Part shown: in pieces, positions 34,201 through 45,401 of the stretch
Layout of the letters: each line of letters starts with the position of its first letter
Numbering within the stretch: position 1 is the first letter of the stretch
Position numbers and translations under genes: made by a program
Assembly: GCF_030052815.1 (NCBI RefSeq)
Contig: NC_079502.1
Location: forward strand, 39,821,140 to 39,885,139
Direction of reading: 5' to 3'
Length of the DNA stretch: 64,000 nt
From: Hevea brasiliensis
Lineage: Eukaryota > Streptophyta > Magnoliopsida > Malpighiales > Euphorbiaceae
The notes under the pieces: model-generated
The model's input: the letters and a program-made list of their open reading frames with translations, nothing else
What the model was told of the DNA's origin: nothing
Database searches by the model: none

Positions 34201-34557
34201 TGGCCATACTAGACTAGATAAAGTCCGTAATGAGAGTATTAGAGAAAAGGTAGGACTGGTGCCAATTGAAGATAAGTTGAGAGAAGGGAAATTAAGGTGG
34301 TTTGGTTATGTAAAGCGTAGACATACGGAGGCTCCAGTTAGACAAGTAGAGCACATTAGGTTAGAGGATAGAAAGAAAAAAAGGGGTAGACCTAAATTGA
34401 CTTGGAGTAGAGTAGTACAACATGACCTAGAAGCATTACACATTTCTGAGGATTTAACCCAAAATTGTTCAGAGTGGAGAAAGCGAATCCATATAGCCGA
34501 CCCCAAATTTTTTGAGATAAAGGCTTAGTTGAGTTGAGTTGAGTTTAGTTTAGTTGT
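31253..34557 (+). mobile_element. Complete RTE-type LINE
   Basis: The 3.3-kb element has a short 5' UTR, one long ORF, a short 3' UTR and a tail of GTTGA repeats. It is flanked by an 11-base duplication ACAAATAAGCC (31242-31252, 34558-34568). The endonuclease start (VGTWNVGSLTGK), reverse transcriptase and lack of a separate ORF1 identify the RTE clade. Copies or fragments at 35528, 36021, 48749 and the right window edge show the family has been active here repeatedly. Confidence 0.9.
31319..34528 (+). pseudogene. RTE polyprotein: APE endonuclease and reverse transcriptase
   Basis: One frame of 1070 codons runs the whole way with nonsense codons (near 31772, 32132, 32519, 32624, 32858, 33800) and no frameshift. 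Endonuclease blocks: VGTWNVGSLTGK, IACIQETK, VFIGGDLNGHVG. Reverse transcriptase blocks: KACGPDEIP, NYRGIKLMSH, QFGFMRGRSTMEAI, MVFIDLEKAYDSVP, GLHQGSAISPYLF and the catalytic FADDIVLI. The C-terminal part has AIRPAMLYGSECWALK and the basic KKRGRPKLTW. By comparison with the second copy and the family, four stops are simple transitions (TGG or CAA). Confidence 0.93.
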
Positions 34558-34568
34558 ACAAATAAGCC

Positions 34569-34674
34569 CCTAGTTAAAAATATTCTTTCTTTTTTTAGCA
34601 AAAATTAAAATGATAACTACTTTAAGATTCTTAAAATTTTTTGTTAATTATAAATAAGCCTCTAATTAAAAATA
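34569..34674. other. AT-rich spacer right of the LINE
   Basis: It contains a stretch (34579-34614) nearly repeated at 36370-36405, on the far side of the next element, so the two flank it as direct repeats. Confidence 0.4.
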
Positions 34675-35527
34675 AGATAAATTATAATTTAGTCCGTAAG
34701 GCTTGACAAAACTTACATATTAGTCTCTATATTTTTAAAACTCAAAACGAGATATGGCGGCTAGGGCCTGACGGAGACTTTAGGGAGTCTGGAGATGTTG
34801 ACAGGGCCTCAAGAAGAGTTACATTTTCTATTTAACAGCTTGCCCACCCTGAAAATGACCTAGTTGGAGGTAGGGTCCGGCGACTAAAAGAGCATCGCAC
34901 GTTGTGCGAGGTCCGGTGTGCCCCCGGTGGCTCATAAAAACCTAGAGGATCGAGTGCCTTCCACGCTGGGTCGTACTCCCACCTATTTAGTCCTTCAGAT
35001 TTAATAAATAGTTAATTTTGTATTTAATAATTATTTTGTAAAATTAACTATATCAATTATGTTAAAAATTTTAATTTGTAAATATAAATAGTTAATTTTT
35101 TAATTGATATAGTATGCTATAAAATCCGAACCAATCTCTAGCAGATTGAATTCCAAAAAATCTTATCTGATAGGCTAGAAGATCAAATCCAATTGAGAAA
35201 CATTCTAAGATAGAGTTCGGATGTCAGCTAAAGCACATTATGATTGAACTTAGGGAGATCGGATAATGCGGTCAACTAAACTAGCTTGGAAAGAGATCAA
35301 AAAGAGCTTGGATCATTCAAAGCAAGTTCGGTATAAAATGAAAAAAATGATCAAAACGTGAGATCTTCGCCAAGAATCACGTTGACAAGGCACATTTCCA
35401 TAGGAGATGGCAGGATTTTATCAACTAAATCCCAAATATACTGTAGAGGAATCTCTTATCACCTTAGAAATAGGCTCCAAACACCTAGCCAGATATGCTT
35501 TTCTCGACATTCATTGTATTCTCTATA

Positions 35528-35764
35528 CTCAACTAAACTTTTATTCCAAAAATTTAGGGTTGGCCATATGGATTCGCTTTCTCCACTCTAAACGATTTTG
35601 GGTTAAATCCTCAGAAATGTGTAATGCTTCTAGGTCATGTTGTACTACTCTCCTCCAAGTCAATTTAGGTATATTCTTTTTTTTCTTTTTATCCTCTAAC
35701 CTAATGCGCTCTACTTGTCTAACTGGAGTCTCCGTATGTCTACGCTTCACATGACCAAATCACC
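35528..35764 (-). mobile_element. 5'-truncated RTE fragment
   Basis: It matches the last 240 bases of the LINE ORF and 3' UTR on the minus strand (KRRHTETPVRQVERIRLED onward), with the GTTGA tail reduced. It is flanked by an 18-base duplication with one mismatch (35510-35527, 35765-35782), starting TTCATTGT. Confidence 0.85.
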
Positions 35765-35866
35765 TTCATTGTTTTCTCTATATTCTTCAGAAATCTCCTG
35801 TAACTTGAGCTCGAAGTGGCTATTCTTAGCCGTCAGCCTCACTTCTTTGGTTTTAGGCAACTAAGA

Positions 35867-36265
35867 TCCAAGTACACTTATTTAGTGACTCAAGGATCCC
35901 AGACAACGTCATTAATTATGTTAAAAATTTTAATATATCGTTTACAAATTTTTAATTTGTAAAATTAAAAATTTAAACAATTAAAATTTTTAATTTTCCT
36001 CCATCAGGGACTATTTTGTACAACTCAACTCAACTAAGCCTTTATCCCAAAAATTTGGGGTCGGTTATATGGATTCGCTTTCTCCACTCTAAACGATTTT
36101 GGGTTAAATCCTCCAAGTACACTTATTTAGTAACTCAAGGATCCCAGACAACGTCATTAATTATGTTAAAAATTTTAATATATAGTTTACAAATTTTTAA
36201 TTTGTAAAATTAAAAATTTAAACAATTAAAATTTTTAATTTTCCTCCATCAAGGACTATTTTGTA
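35867..36265. repeat. 154-bp direct duplication around an RTE fragment
   Basis: 35867-36020 and 36112-36265 are direct repeats of identical length (154 bases) with about three mismatches. The 91 bases between them are the 3' end of the RTE LINE. The arrangement is what a target-site duplication would give, though far longer than usual. Confidence 0.88.
36021..36111 (-). mobile_element. 5'-truncated RTE fragment, 91 bp
   Basis: The minus strand carries the end of the RTE ORF (GGTTAAATCC to GGGATAAAGG) and the tail (AGTTGAGTTGAGTTG). It sits exactly between two 154-base direct repeats. Confidence 0.88.
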
Positions 36266-36582
36266 GATTTATTAAATTGTCAAGAACTAAACAGGTGAGT
36301 TCTAAAAATGTAGGGACTAATCTGTAGATTTTACCAAATCTCAAGAACTAAATTGTAATTTGCCCACAAAAAATATTCTTTCTTTTTCAACAAAAATTAA
36401 AATGATATTTAATTAAATTAAATATTTAAATTAATTTTAATAAAATTAAAAAATATATTAAAATAATATTTTTAATACTAAAAAAATTAATTAAATATAT
36501 ATATTTTTTGGGGCGTGTATAGCTCACTCAATTGGGAAGGGCTAATTTGAGTTTAAATCAAAAAGTTTAGGCAAATTAGGCC

Positions 36583-36688
36583 TATTATAGGAAGCAATCC
36601 TATAATTATGTAAATAATATATATATTTTTTAATTAGTTAGCTTAATTATTGGGATATCTTCCCAATTAGAATACCTAATTATAGGAT
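36583..36688 (+). repeat. 5' LTR of the plus-strand copia
   Basis: It starts TATTATAGGAAG (TG changed to TA) and matches 41264-41370. Its 3' end is lost where leader sequence starts. Confidence 0.7.
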
Positions 36689-37092
36689 CCTGGTGACATT
36701 TGGGTCTCGCCGCCCACCCAGGAAGGAAGACCATCTGCTAGTGACCTCACCCAAAAATCCGGCCATCAGAAGGTTGGTGAGAGAGTCTCACGGGCCGTTA
36801 CAAGTTTCTACCGCCGTCCAACTAGCCGGAGAGTGGAGACGCGTCCGCCGTCATCTGCCGGTCCGATTCCTCTCGCCAGTGTTGCGTTGGGGTGTACACT
36901 GCATCCCTATTAGCTATTTTGTCATAGGGTGCTCTTGTGGAGATAATTTGTCTTGGTCCACCTACTGTTGGGTACGTCTTTGGCTTTTGTTACACCGAAC
37001 TGCTTTAAAATTGTGTTTTGAGGTGTGTTTACTATGTGTTTATTGGTTTGGGTAAGGAGATTTCTGTGAGTTGCTGCTGTGAAATTTTTTTA

Positions 37093-38160
37093 ATGGCTGA
37101 AAGCAAAAGTGTAGTAGCAGATGTGATTCCTGTGATGATTAAAATCACAGAACACAAACTTAATGGTTCTAATTATTTGGATTGGAATAAGACTGTTCGG
37201 ATTTATTTGTGGAGTATCGATAAGGATGATCATCTCACCCAAGATCCTCCTATTGATGATACAAAGCAAACTTAGATAAGGAAAGATGCTCGTGTTTATT
37301 CTTGCAAATTCAAAATTTCATTAACAGTGAGGTAATTAGCCTAATTAATCATTGTGAGTTTGTTAAAAAGTTGATAGATTATTTAGAATTCTTATATTCG
37401 GATAAAGCAAAATATCTCTCGTATTTATTATGTAAGACATTTTATCGTGCAGAGAAACAAGATAAGTAGCTCACAGCCTATTTTATGGATTTTAAAAGAA
37501 TCTATGAGGAACTCAATGTCTTAATACCGTTTAATCCTTATGTGAAAGTTCAGCAAGCTCAACGAGAATAAATGGTTGTCATGAGTTTTTTGGCAGGTCT
37601 TCCCCCAGAGTTTGAGATTGCTAAATCTCAAATTCTTTCTAGTTCTAAAATTTCATCTCTGCATGATACTTTCTCAAGAGTACTCCGTACTAAAGCTCCC
37701 CAATTATCTCAATCTAATAATAGTGCTCTTGTTAGTCGTACTAACAGTGGAAGACAAAGTAATAGAGGAGGCAGGAAAGGAGGGTATAGTGGCAATAAGG
37801 AAAACCAGCATGGAGGGGAGGCTGCCCCTAATCGTGACTCAAGAGGAATTGAATGTTATTATTGCTATGAGCCAGGTCATACAAAAAGATATTGTCCAAA
37901 GCTTCAGAATAAGAACCAACGATCTCATATGGCTAATGTGGCAGTTGATGACTTTTCAGTAGCTCCTTCTAAGAAAGCAATTTTAGTGTTAGCTAAAGAA
38001 TATGCACAGTTCTCCCAGTATCAGGCATCTCTAAAGTGTCCTAGTTCCCCAATCACTACAAAAGCTGAGTCAGGTAAATCTACTGCATGCTTTGTCTCCT
38101 CCAAGTGGGTCATTGATTTGATTCTGATGCTACAGACCACATGACAGGTAATTCTAGCCT
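37093..38160 (+). pseudogene. Copia gag and protease start
   Basis: The gag starts MAESKSVVADVIPVM and has KITEHKLNGSNYLDW, a UBN2-like gag of the kind seen in small plant copias. Stops follow at 37273 and beyond. The frame 37572-38144 gives LAGLPPEFEIAKSQIL and the zinc knuckle CYYCYEPGHTKRYC, then the protease start KWVIDL, broken before the Asp-Ser-Gly motif by a frameshift. Confidence 0.88.
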
Positions 38161-39831
38161 TTTTGTCTAACTTTCAAACTCATCATCCTTCATCCTCTGT
38201 TATTTTGGCCGATGGGTCTAAGTCTTGTGTCATTGGTTCTAGGATCATATGTTTTGTGTGTCATATGTTTTGTGTCTACCCAAATTCGCCTTTAATTTAC
38301 TCTCTGTTAGTAAACTTATTCGATTCTTAAATTGTAGTTTCTCATTCTTTCCTGATCATTGTTTGTTCCAGGATCTTACGACGAAGCAGATTATTGGTAG
38401 GAGATATGAGTCCGGAGGCCTTTACGTCCTTGACAAACAGGTGCCAAGATCTCTTGTGTGTTCCAGTAATTTAACTCCTATTGAAGTCTATTGTCGATTG
38501 GGACATCCTTCTTTATTTGTCTTGAAAAAATTATATTCACAGTTTCAATCTTTATCAGTTTTAGATCGTGAGTCATGTCAGTTTGTCAAATATCATCGTT
38601 TGCCTAAAATATCGTGTCAATAAACGGACTTCTTCTCCTTTTGAGTTAGTTCATTATGATGTTTGAGGTATATATCCTATTATTTCAAACTCTGGATTCA
38701 AGTATTTTGTTACATTTGTTGATAATTATTCCCGTGTTACTTGGTTATTTTTAATAAAGAATCATTCAGAATTATTTTTTATTTTCCGTGCCTTTTGTGC
38801 TGAGATTCAAACTCAATTTAATACCTTTGCGCGTGCGTATATTGAGAAGTGATAATGCTAAGGAACATCTTTCTAGCAATTTCCAAACCTATATGTCACA
38901 AAATAGTATTCGTCCTCAGACATCTTGTATTGATACTCCATCTCAAAATGGGATTTCTGAAAGGAAAAATCAACATCTTTTTAAGGTAGCACGAGCACTC
39001 CTTTTCCAAATGAAGGTCTCAAAACAGTTTTGGGTTGATGCAGTTTCTACAGCTTGTTTCCTAATTAATCGTATGCAATCATCTGTCCGTAACGACGACA
39101 TTCCTTATACCATTTTCTTTTCTTCTAAATCCTTGTTTCTTATTGAATCTCATATCTTTGATAGTACTTGTTTTGTGCGAGATGTTCGTCCACAGGTTAC
39201 TAAACTGGATCCCAAGTTTCTTAGATGTCTCTTCCTCAAATATTCTCAACTTCAAAAAAGGTATAAATGTTTTTTTCCAACCCTTAATCGTTATACTATG
39301 TCTGCTAATGTTACCTTTTTTGAATTCACTCTATTCTTTCCTCCCTCACCTATTTATGAGAGTCAGGGAAAGAAAGATGATCTCTTAGTCTATTCTGTCC
39401 ATCTAGTGTCAAGTCCTCAGAATTCTCCTGCACCAGCACATGCTCGACCCCCTCGACCACCTGTTGTTCATGTTTATTCTAGGAGATTGGAGGCTCTTGA
39501 CTCAGATCCTCCACTTGCCTCTTTGTCAGAAGATCTAGTTCCATCCACTGCTCCTCCATTTGACTTAGATCTTCCTATTGCTCTTCGCAAAGGTAAGTGT
39601 CAATGTACTTATCCTATTTCTTCTTTTGTATGTTATGATCAATTATCTCCTTCATCTCTTTATTTTGTTAGTTCTCTAAACACTATTTCTACTCATAAAA
39701 CTAATGTTGAGGCGTTATCCTATCCTAGTTGGCGTGCTGCAATGGAAGAGGATATGGTGGCTTTAGATACTAATGGTAATTGGGAATTGGTGCATCTGCC
39801 TCCGGATAAGAAAGCTATAGGATGTAAATAG
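38161..39831 (+). pseudogene. Copia protease end, GAG-pre-integrase and integrase
   Basis: It includes LCLPKFAFNLLSVSKL, the pre-integrase block CRLGHPSLFVLKKLY, and from 38788 an integrase core with RILRSDNAKEHL, DTPSQNGISERKN and QFWVDAVSTACFLINR. It ends with the tether region before the reverse transcriptase. A frameshift lies near 38760 and the HHCC finger is damaged. Confidence 0.87.
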
Positions 39832-41256
39832 GTTTTTATAGTGAAAGTAAATCCTAATAGCACTGTGGCTCATCTCAAGGCTCGCCTTGTTGCTAAAGGA
39901 TATGCTCAGACTTATGGGGCTGATTACTCTGACATCTTCTCCTCTGTTGCTAAACTAGCTTCTGTTCACTTGTTTGTTTCCTTGAAAGCTAGATATGATT
40001 GGCCTTTACATTAGTTGGATATCAAAAATGCTTTCTTTCATGGCGATCTCCAGGAGGAAGTTTATATAGAGCAACCACCAGGTTTTGTTGCTTAGGGGGA
40101 GTTAGGCAAAGTTTGCAGGCTTCGAAAATCCCTTTATGCCTTGAAACAGAGTCTTCGAGCTTGGTTTGATAGATTCAGTGAGTTAGTTCAGCAGTTTGGT
40201 ATGTAGAAGAGCAAGTTTGATCATTCGGTGTTTTATAGACAGTCTAAAGCTAGACTAATCTTGCTTATAATATATGTTGATGATATTGTCATTATTGGAA
40301 ATGACTCTGCAAGCATTTCATCACTTAAGTCATTCGTTCAGACTCAGTTTCAAACAAAAGATTTGGGTTTGTTAAAATATTTTTTAGGCATTGAAGTTTC
40401 AAGTTGTAAGAAAGACATCTTCTTGTCTCAGAGGAAGTATGTCCTTGATTTATCTCAGAGGAAGTATTTCCTTGATTTACTAGCGAAAACAGAGAAATTA
40501 GATGCCCAACCATGTAGTGCACCAATGACTCCTAATCTTCAGCTTATAGCAGGAGATGGTGAACTATTTGAGGACCCAGAGATGTATAGGAGATTGGCTG
40601 GCAAACTTAATTATCTCACAGTGACTCGTCCAAATATTACATATTCAGTTAGTGTTGTAAGTCAATTTATGTCTTCTCCTACTATTACCCATTGGAAAGT
40701 TTTGAGACAAATTTTATGTTACTTGAAGGGTGCTCCAGGTCGGGGTCTCTTATATAGCAATCATGGGCAGTTAAATATTGAGTGCTTTTCAGATGCAGAT
40801 TGGGTAGGTTCAAAGATTGATAGGAGGTCAATCACAGGATATTATATCTTTGTTGGAGGAAACTTAGTATCTTGAAGAAGTAAGAAACAAATTATAGTTT
40901 CTCGTTCGAGTGCTGAATCAAAATATCAAGCTATGACCCAAACTGTGTGTGAAGTAATGTGGACACGTCAGTTATTGGATGAAGTTGGCCTTGACATCTC
41001 ATCTCTTGCCAAGCCATGGTGTGACAATCAAGCTGCTCTCCATATCACCTCTAATCCAGTGTTTCATGAGCATACTAAGCATATTGAAATTGATTGTCAC
41101 TTCCTTCGAGAAAAGATTCAACAGAAGATCATCTTAACAGTGCATGTCAAAACTAGAGAGCAATTAAGAGATATCATCACAAAGGCTCTAAATAAGGCTC
41201 AGGTTGACTACATTTATAATAAGTTGGGCATGATTAATATCTATGCTCCAACTTGA
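39832..41256 (+). pseudogene. Copia reverse transcriptase and RNase H
   Basis: Blocks: GCK then TAG in place of Trp, VAKGYAQTYGADYSD, LDIKNAFFHGDL, SLYALKQSLRAWFDRF, the catalytic YVDDIVII at about 40276-40299, RRLAGKLNYLTVTRPN and the RNase H DADWVGSKIDRRSITGY, then CDNQAALHI. At least five in-frame stops occur. A 27-base duplication near 40430-40480 repeats SQRKY.LDL. Confidence 0.9.
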
Positions 41257-41263
41257 GGGGGAG

Positions 41264-41390
41264 TGTTATAAGAAGTCAATCCTATAATTATGTAAATAAT
41301 ATTTTTTCTCAATTAGTTAGCTTCATTATTAGGATATCTTTCTAATTAGAATACTTAATTATAGGATCCTTTGCATCTTATTCAATACAA
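41264..41390 (+). repeat. 3' LTR of the plus-strand copia
   Basis: It begins TGTTATAAGAAGTCAATCC right after the polypurine tract. The end is approximate because the 5' LTR is truncated. Confidence 0.7.
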
Positions 41391-41702
41391 TACATAGAAA
41401 AATATTCACTACAAGGCCAAAAACTTAAAAATAAGTAAATTGGACATGAACAAAAAGCTGAGGGGCAAAATTAAGCTTTTATCCAAATATAAATTTCTAT
41501 GATTAAAAGAGTGACTCAGTACATGAAACATCCCACACTTGTGGGCATTGAGAACGACTGATGTCCGCAATTTTACCCTTGCTTTCCAAAGAGGTTGTTT
41601 TCATGGCTCAAACCCATTAACTATTCTTTGAACCCTCACTTGTAAGTTTAATCTGCAGAGTAACTTTACCATTATATCAAAGTCATCCTATATAAATTCC
41701 TA

Positions 41703-42189
41703 AGATAAATTTTGATAACTGTCCCTGAAATTATCTAGTTGTAATGTTACAGTCCCTCAATTTAAAAATGTAACATAAAACCCTATCAACTTTCAAAGTT
41801 TGCACAGTAAAATCACTCTAATATCTAATTACCAGTTTTTCAGTTTGACACTAACCTGGACAGATCCAGCATGAAGCTTAGTCAGTATTTCTCTTTTCTT
41901 TCTCAAGCTATGTGTAAATTGAATCCTTTTTCTCTCTATAGACAGAATAAATTTTCATGCGTAAAGAGAATAATTTTTCACTTTGCATAAGAGATGAGAG
42001 AGAAATATTAACTGAGTGCCATGAGGGAGCTATTCATATCAGTTTCTAACTGAAAAATCAGTAATTGAAAGTCAGAGGAATTTTACTGTGTAAAATTTAA
42101 AAGTTTAGGGGGTTTTATGTACATTTTAAAGTTAAAAAACTGTAGTGTTACAACTATATAAGTTCAGGGACAGTTATTGAAATTTATCC
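41703..42189. mobile_element. Mutator-type MITE, copy 1
   Basis: Long imperfect inverted repeats (AGATAAATTTTGATAACTGT; other end inverted GGATAAATTTCAATAACTGT) are flanked by the exact 10-base duplication TAAATTCCTA (41693-41702, 42190-42199). No coding capacity. A second copy of the family is at 52341-52826. Confidence 0.9.
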
Positions 42190-42199
42190 TAAATTCCTA

Positions 42200-43301
42200 T
42201 GATTATGCACTAAAATGGGAACACTATCTTAACTAATTAGGAATACAAATATACACAATACACAGTTGACTTTCCATAACAAAGGTAAAAAAAATAAGTA
42301 TGACAATTGGGATTTGGCCATAAGAAAGAGTTGGAATAGGAAGAATAGGTTGATCATTTTTAAGAGAGACACATACAAAGACAAGTAACCAAATTGCCAT
42401 TCTTTTTTCTAAAATTTTTCTCTTTTTTACAAAAGAAAAATATTAAAAACAAATAAAAAGTATATAATATTTTATTAAATTGGTAAAATGGAGGGTTAAT
42501 TTCGATGAAAAATAGAAGTATTAGTTCAATTTGGCTAAATACACCCTTTAAGGCTTGTTGTAGAGCTTGGCCAATAGTTGAATGCAATTTTGCCATCATT
42601 CTTAAGAAAAATTCTAATACAGATAAAGATCTTAAAAAATGTAGAACCATAAATTTCTAAATAAGATCAGACATAGAAGTTATGTGATACTCTTAAATAT
42701 TCCATCTATCCTTGTAAAGTTCTCATTTTTCATTTTGCACAAATTTAAGAAAACATAATTAATATCATGACAACCCACATTTTTCATTGCATTCTTCCTT
42801 TTACACCCCTCATCATTTTTGATGCCATAATAAATACAAATTTCGTGAAATGCAAAGTGAAGGTTATGATATACAAAGTTGCAATTAATCTCACAATTTA
42901 CTATGGACTTCACAATTCAAATTAAAGAAGTTAATGAGGAAAAATAGGAAATCAACTTTTTTTTTTCAACTTTGTGAAAGTGGGCACATATTTGGGACAT
43001 CCTAAAAAGGAATAAAATAAACAAATTTTTGGACGAAAAGAGTAGAAAATTACAAGAAAAATCTTAATTTTCATAAGAATTAAATCAAAATAATTCCTAC
43101 ATTTGTTTTTCCTTCACTATATCATCCTCGAGTTAGACAAGTGTAGTCTTTGACCAAGTTGATGCCTAGGCTAGTTTTAATAACTGTGTTCTACATATTT
43201 TGCATGACTAAACTTACCAATTTTATTGACAACGTGTGAAAAGGCTCAAAAGAAAAAAAAAAAGTTTTCAAACGCTACATCATCAAGTCAATGACACTTA
43301 C
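42200..43301. other. Intron-like AT-rich DNA
   Basis: No gene or known repeat was recognised. The stretch lies between a MITE and a small minus-strand exon and is probably intron. Confidence 0.4.
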
Positions 43302-43352
43302 ATCTTTCATTATATCCTCACGCAGATATTTAGCCTTTTCTTCAAGCTCCGC
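43302..43352 (-). CDS. 51-bp internal exon of an unidentified charged protein
   Basis: On the minus strand GCTTGATAG precedes 17 codons (AELEEKAKYLREDIMKD) followed by the strong donor GTAAGT. The exon is phase 0. The peptide is highly charged and helical. It probably follows 44568-44627 in the same transcript, with a 1.2-kb intron between them. Confidence 0.68.
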
Positions 43353-44567
43353 CTATCAAGCAATAAAATCTTGTTGATTTTTTGAGTAATCCAAATTTTT
43401 ATTCATCATATTGGAAAAGAAAACATAACAAAAAGTTGGTTAACATAGTAAAAAGTAATTAATTCGCACAATAAAAGGAGCAAAGCACATACATCCAATT
43501 CTATATATATAAAGTTTCTCCTTTATTAAGTAATAGGCACCATATTGATTTTTGTCTTAAAAGATATTTTGTTTGGATAAACTATATTCCTTTTCTATTT
43601 GGGTTAAAAGAGATCCTGCAATGCAATGCAATACTTACTCCATGAAGAACAACCTTAAATTTCTTCGCCAATAAACAAAAAGGAAGAGGAAAAACAGATA
43701 CTATCAAAGTCAACTACAATTCTATTTCTTTTATCTATTTCTTTGGCCTGGTTATATTTTGAAGACATTGGGCAGAAGAGTCAAGCAACTCTTGAATTAC
43801 CTGAGCTCAATTAATGAATAGCTCAAATAGCCAGCCAAATCAACTTTCAGTATCACACTCAACTAAAGTAGCTCACAAACCTAATGACCTAGTTAATTTT
43901 TTATTTTTCTGATTTATGGAAGGTCTAAGTCAAGTTGGACTTGAGCCCACTCAAATATATTCAAGTTTGAAACTTAATTTAATAAAAAAATTTAAGGTTT
44001 TAAAGTGACCAAGTCAAGCCACTAGAGTGCAAGAATCTCAAGTATATTATCATGCCAAGTTCAAGTATGAAAAAATAAAACTTTAGTGCCCATTTGGCTG
44101 AAAAGCTGGAAGTCAACTTTTAGATTTTAAGCTTCCAACCATTGACTATTGTCAATGATCAATGGTTCAAGATTACAATTGTACAGCTGAAGCCATAATT
44201 TTCAGCTGTCAACTTTTGAACCTTCAACCGCTGATTGCTAACCACCAATATTTGATCATTAACCACCAACAGCTAACCACAATTGATGAAACAAATATGC
44301 CCTTTATTTCATTCAAATTAAGTTTTGAGCTTTGAATTTTCAAATGGAGTTAGAGTTTGAGAAATATACTGCATTGACTTAGCTCAATTATAGTGCTATG
44401 TATTGGTTTAGTACAGCAAAAGTTGGTTACATAATCTAGACCAAAAATTCATCTGTTATTTTTTATATACAAAGTTGTGTATGCATCTAGCATGTAACTA
44501 TGCATGGACCCTTTTATAAACGAATGATCAAGGCACAAATTTTTATTACAAGTTGCCTAAAACTTAC

Positions 44568-44627
44568 AACAGTTGGCTTTGGAAGGAATTCCTTCTCCAC
44601 TTTTTGTTTCAAATCATCAATCTCTTC
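44568..44627 (-). CDS. 60-bp internal exon of an unidentified charged protein
   Basis: On the minus strand GGTTGCAG precedes 20 codons (EEIDDLKQKVEKEFLPKPTV) followed by GTAAGT. Phase 0. With 43302-43352 it suggests a coiled-coil stretch. The copia element at 44779 would lie in the intron upstream of this exon. I do not recognise the protein. Confidence 0.7.
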
Positions 44628-44773
44628 CTGCAACCAGTAATACACAATTTAAAATTTAAATAATTTAAAGCAAATATCAACAGCAACAACCTACATTTTG
44701 GCTTGAAATTTAGCTTAATAGAAACTCAAAGGCAAATAACAAATTACATAACCATTCCCCATGTTTAACTATA

Positions 44774-44778
44774 AGTAT
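44774..44778. repeat. Target-site duplication AGTAT (left)
   Basis: AGTAT precedes the LTR start at 44779 and recurs at 63027-63031, directly after the other LTR end. It shows that 44779-63026 is one insertion with its nested content. Confidence 0.9.
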
Positions 44779-44900
44779 TGTTAGAATAGAGATATCATTG
44801 ATAATGTTTATCTTATCTATAATTGCATAAAAATATATCACACAACTTGGTAAAATTAATTAAGCTATTCCACAAATCCCCTTAATCTTTATTTCTTTCA
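44779..44900 (+). repeat. 5' LTR of the 18-kb copia
   Basis: It runs TGTTAGAATAGAGATATC to ATTTCTTTCA, then the primer-binding site. It matches 62875-63026, which has about 30 extra internal bases. Confidence 0.88.
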
Positions 44901-44912
44901 TGGTATCAGAGC
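44901..44912 (+). promoter_or_regulatory. Primer-binding site of the 18-kb copia
   Basis: TGGTATCAGAGC abuts the LTR directly, an exact initiator-Met tRNA site. Confidence 0.9.
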
Positions 44913-44981
44913 CTAAATTTCTCAGTCCATGCCATCTCCTTTGTTTCAGTTTGAAAACACAAACACTCGGTACCCTTCAAT

Positions 44982-45401
44982 CCCTGTGCAGTTTTCGGTG
45001 TGAACCGAAAAATCAAACCGAACCATTTCGGTTCAATCGGTTTGATTTTTTAGTTTTATCGGTTCGGTTCGGTTCGAAAATTTTAATATATTCGGTTTTC
45101 AGTTCGGTTCGGTTTTTCATCGGTTAAAACCGATAAAACCAAATTGTAAAATGGCACAAATAATTTTCCAACCCAAGATGCATAAGCCTCAAGACTCAAG
45201 ATGTATAACCCGGCCCAAGATGCATAACCCACAAAAGAATAAAAATTTTAATATTTTCGGTTTAATGCAATGGAACCAAACAGAATCGATATTTTTCGGT
45301 TTGGTTCGGTTCGATTCGGTTTACATTTTTAAGCGATTCGGTTTTTCGATTTTTGGTATTCGATTCGGTTCGGAACCGAACCAACCAAATGCTCTCCCCT
45401 A
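44982..45401. mobile_element. CGGTTCGGTT-rich hAT-type element
   Basis: The 420-base element is packed with CGGTT/AACCG motifs and has weak terminal inverted repeats (TCCCTGTGCA; other end inverted TAGGGGAGAGCA). It is flanked by CCCTTCAA (44974-44981, 45402-45409), an 8-base duplication as made by hAT transposases. It lies in the leader of the 18-kb copia. Confidence 0.75.

Larger units (their letters stand above)
34675..36366. mobile_element. Long-TIR DNA element, Mutator-like, with internal insertions
   Basis: The left arm (AAATTATAATTTAGTCC..., 34677-34745, continuing 34979-35110) is an imperfect inverted repeat of the right arm (about 36140-36365). The arm start resembles the Mutator-type MITE at 22498. 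No transposase is visible. Inside are a GC-richer block (34746-34978) and two 5'-truncated RTE fragments. No clean flanking duplication was found, so the borders are approximate. Confidence 0.55.
36583..41390 (+). mobile_element. Ty1/copia element, plus strand, degenerate
   Basis: 5' LTR about 36583-36688 and 3' LTR from 41264 to about 41390 share the AATCCTATAATTATGTAAAT block. The 3' LTR follows a polypurine tract (CTTGAGGGGGAG). The 5' LTR end and the primer-binding site are missing or altered: GGATCC is followed by TGGTGACATT. The internal order gag, protease, integrase, reverse transcriptase, RNase H is complete but carries many stops and shifts. Flanking duplication was not found. Confidence 0.85.

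Noticed and set aside
36693..37055. 120-codon plus-strand frame before the copia gag
   Set aside because: It covers the leader of the copia element, and the real gag starts at the ATG at 37093.
42540..42610. Possible minus-strand exon reading MMAKLHSTIGQALQQALKG
   Set aside because: The borders are weak and the sequence looks like common non-coding plant repeat DNA; not strong enough to list beside the three better exons.
42360..42913. Minus-strand frames of 96 and 77 codons
   Set aside because: No splice sites or conserved motifs; AT-rich sequence makes such frames by chance.
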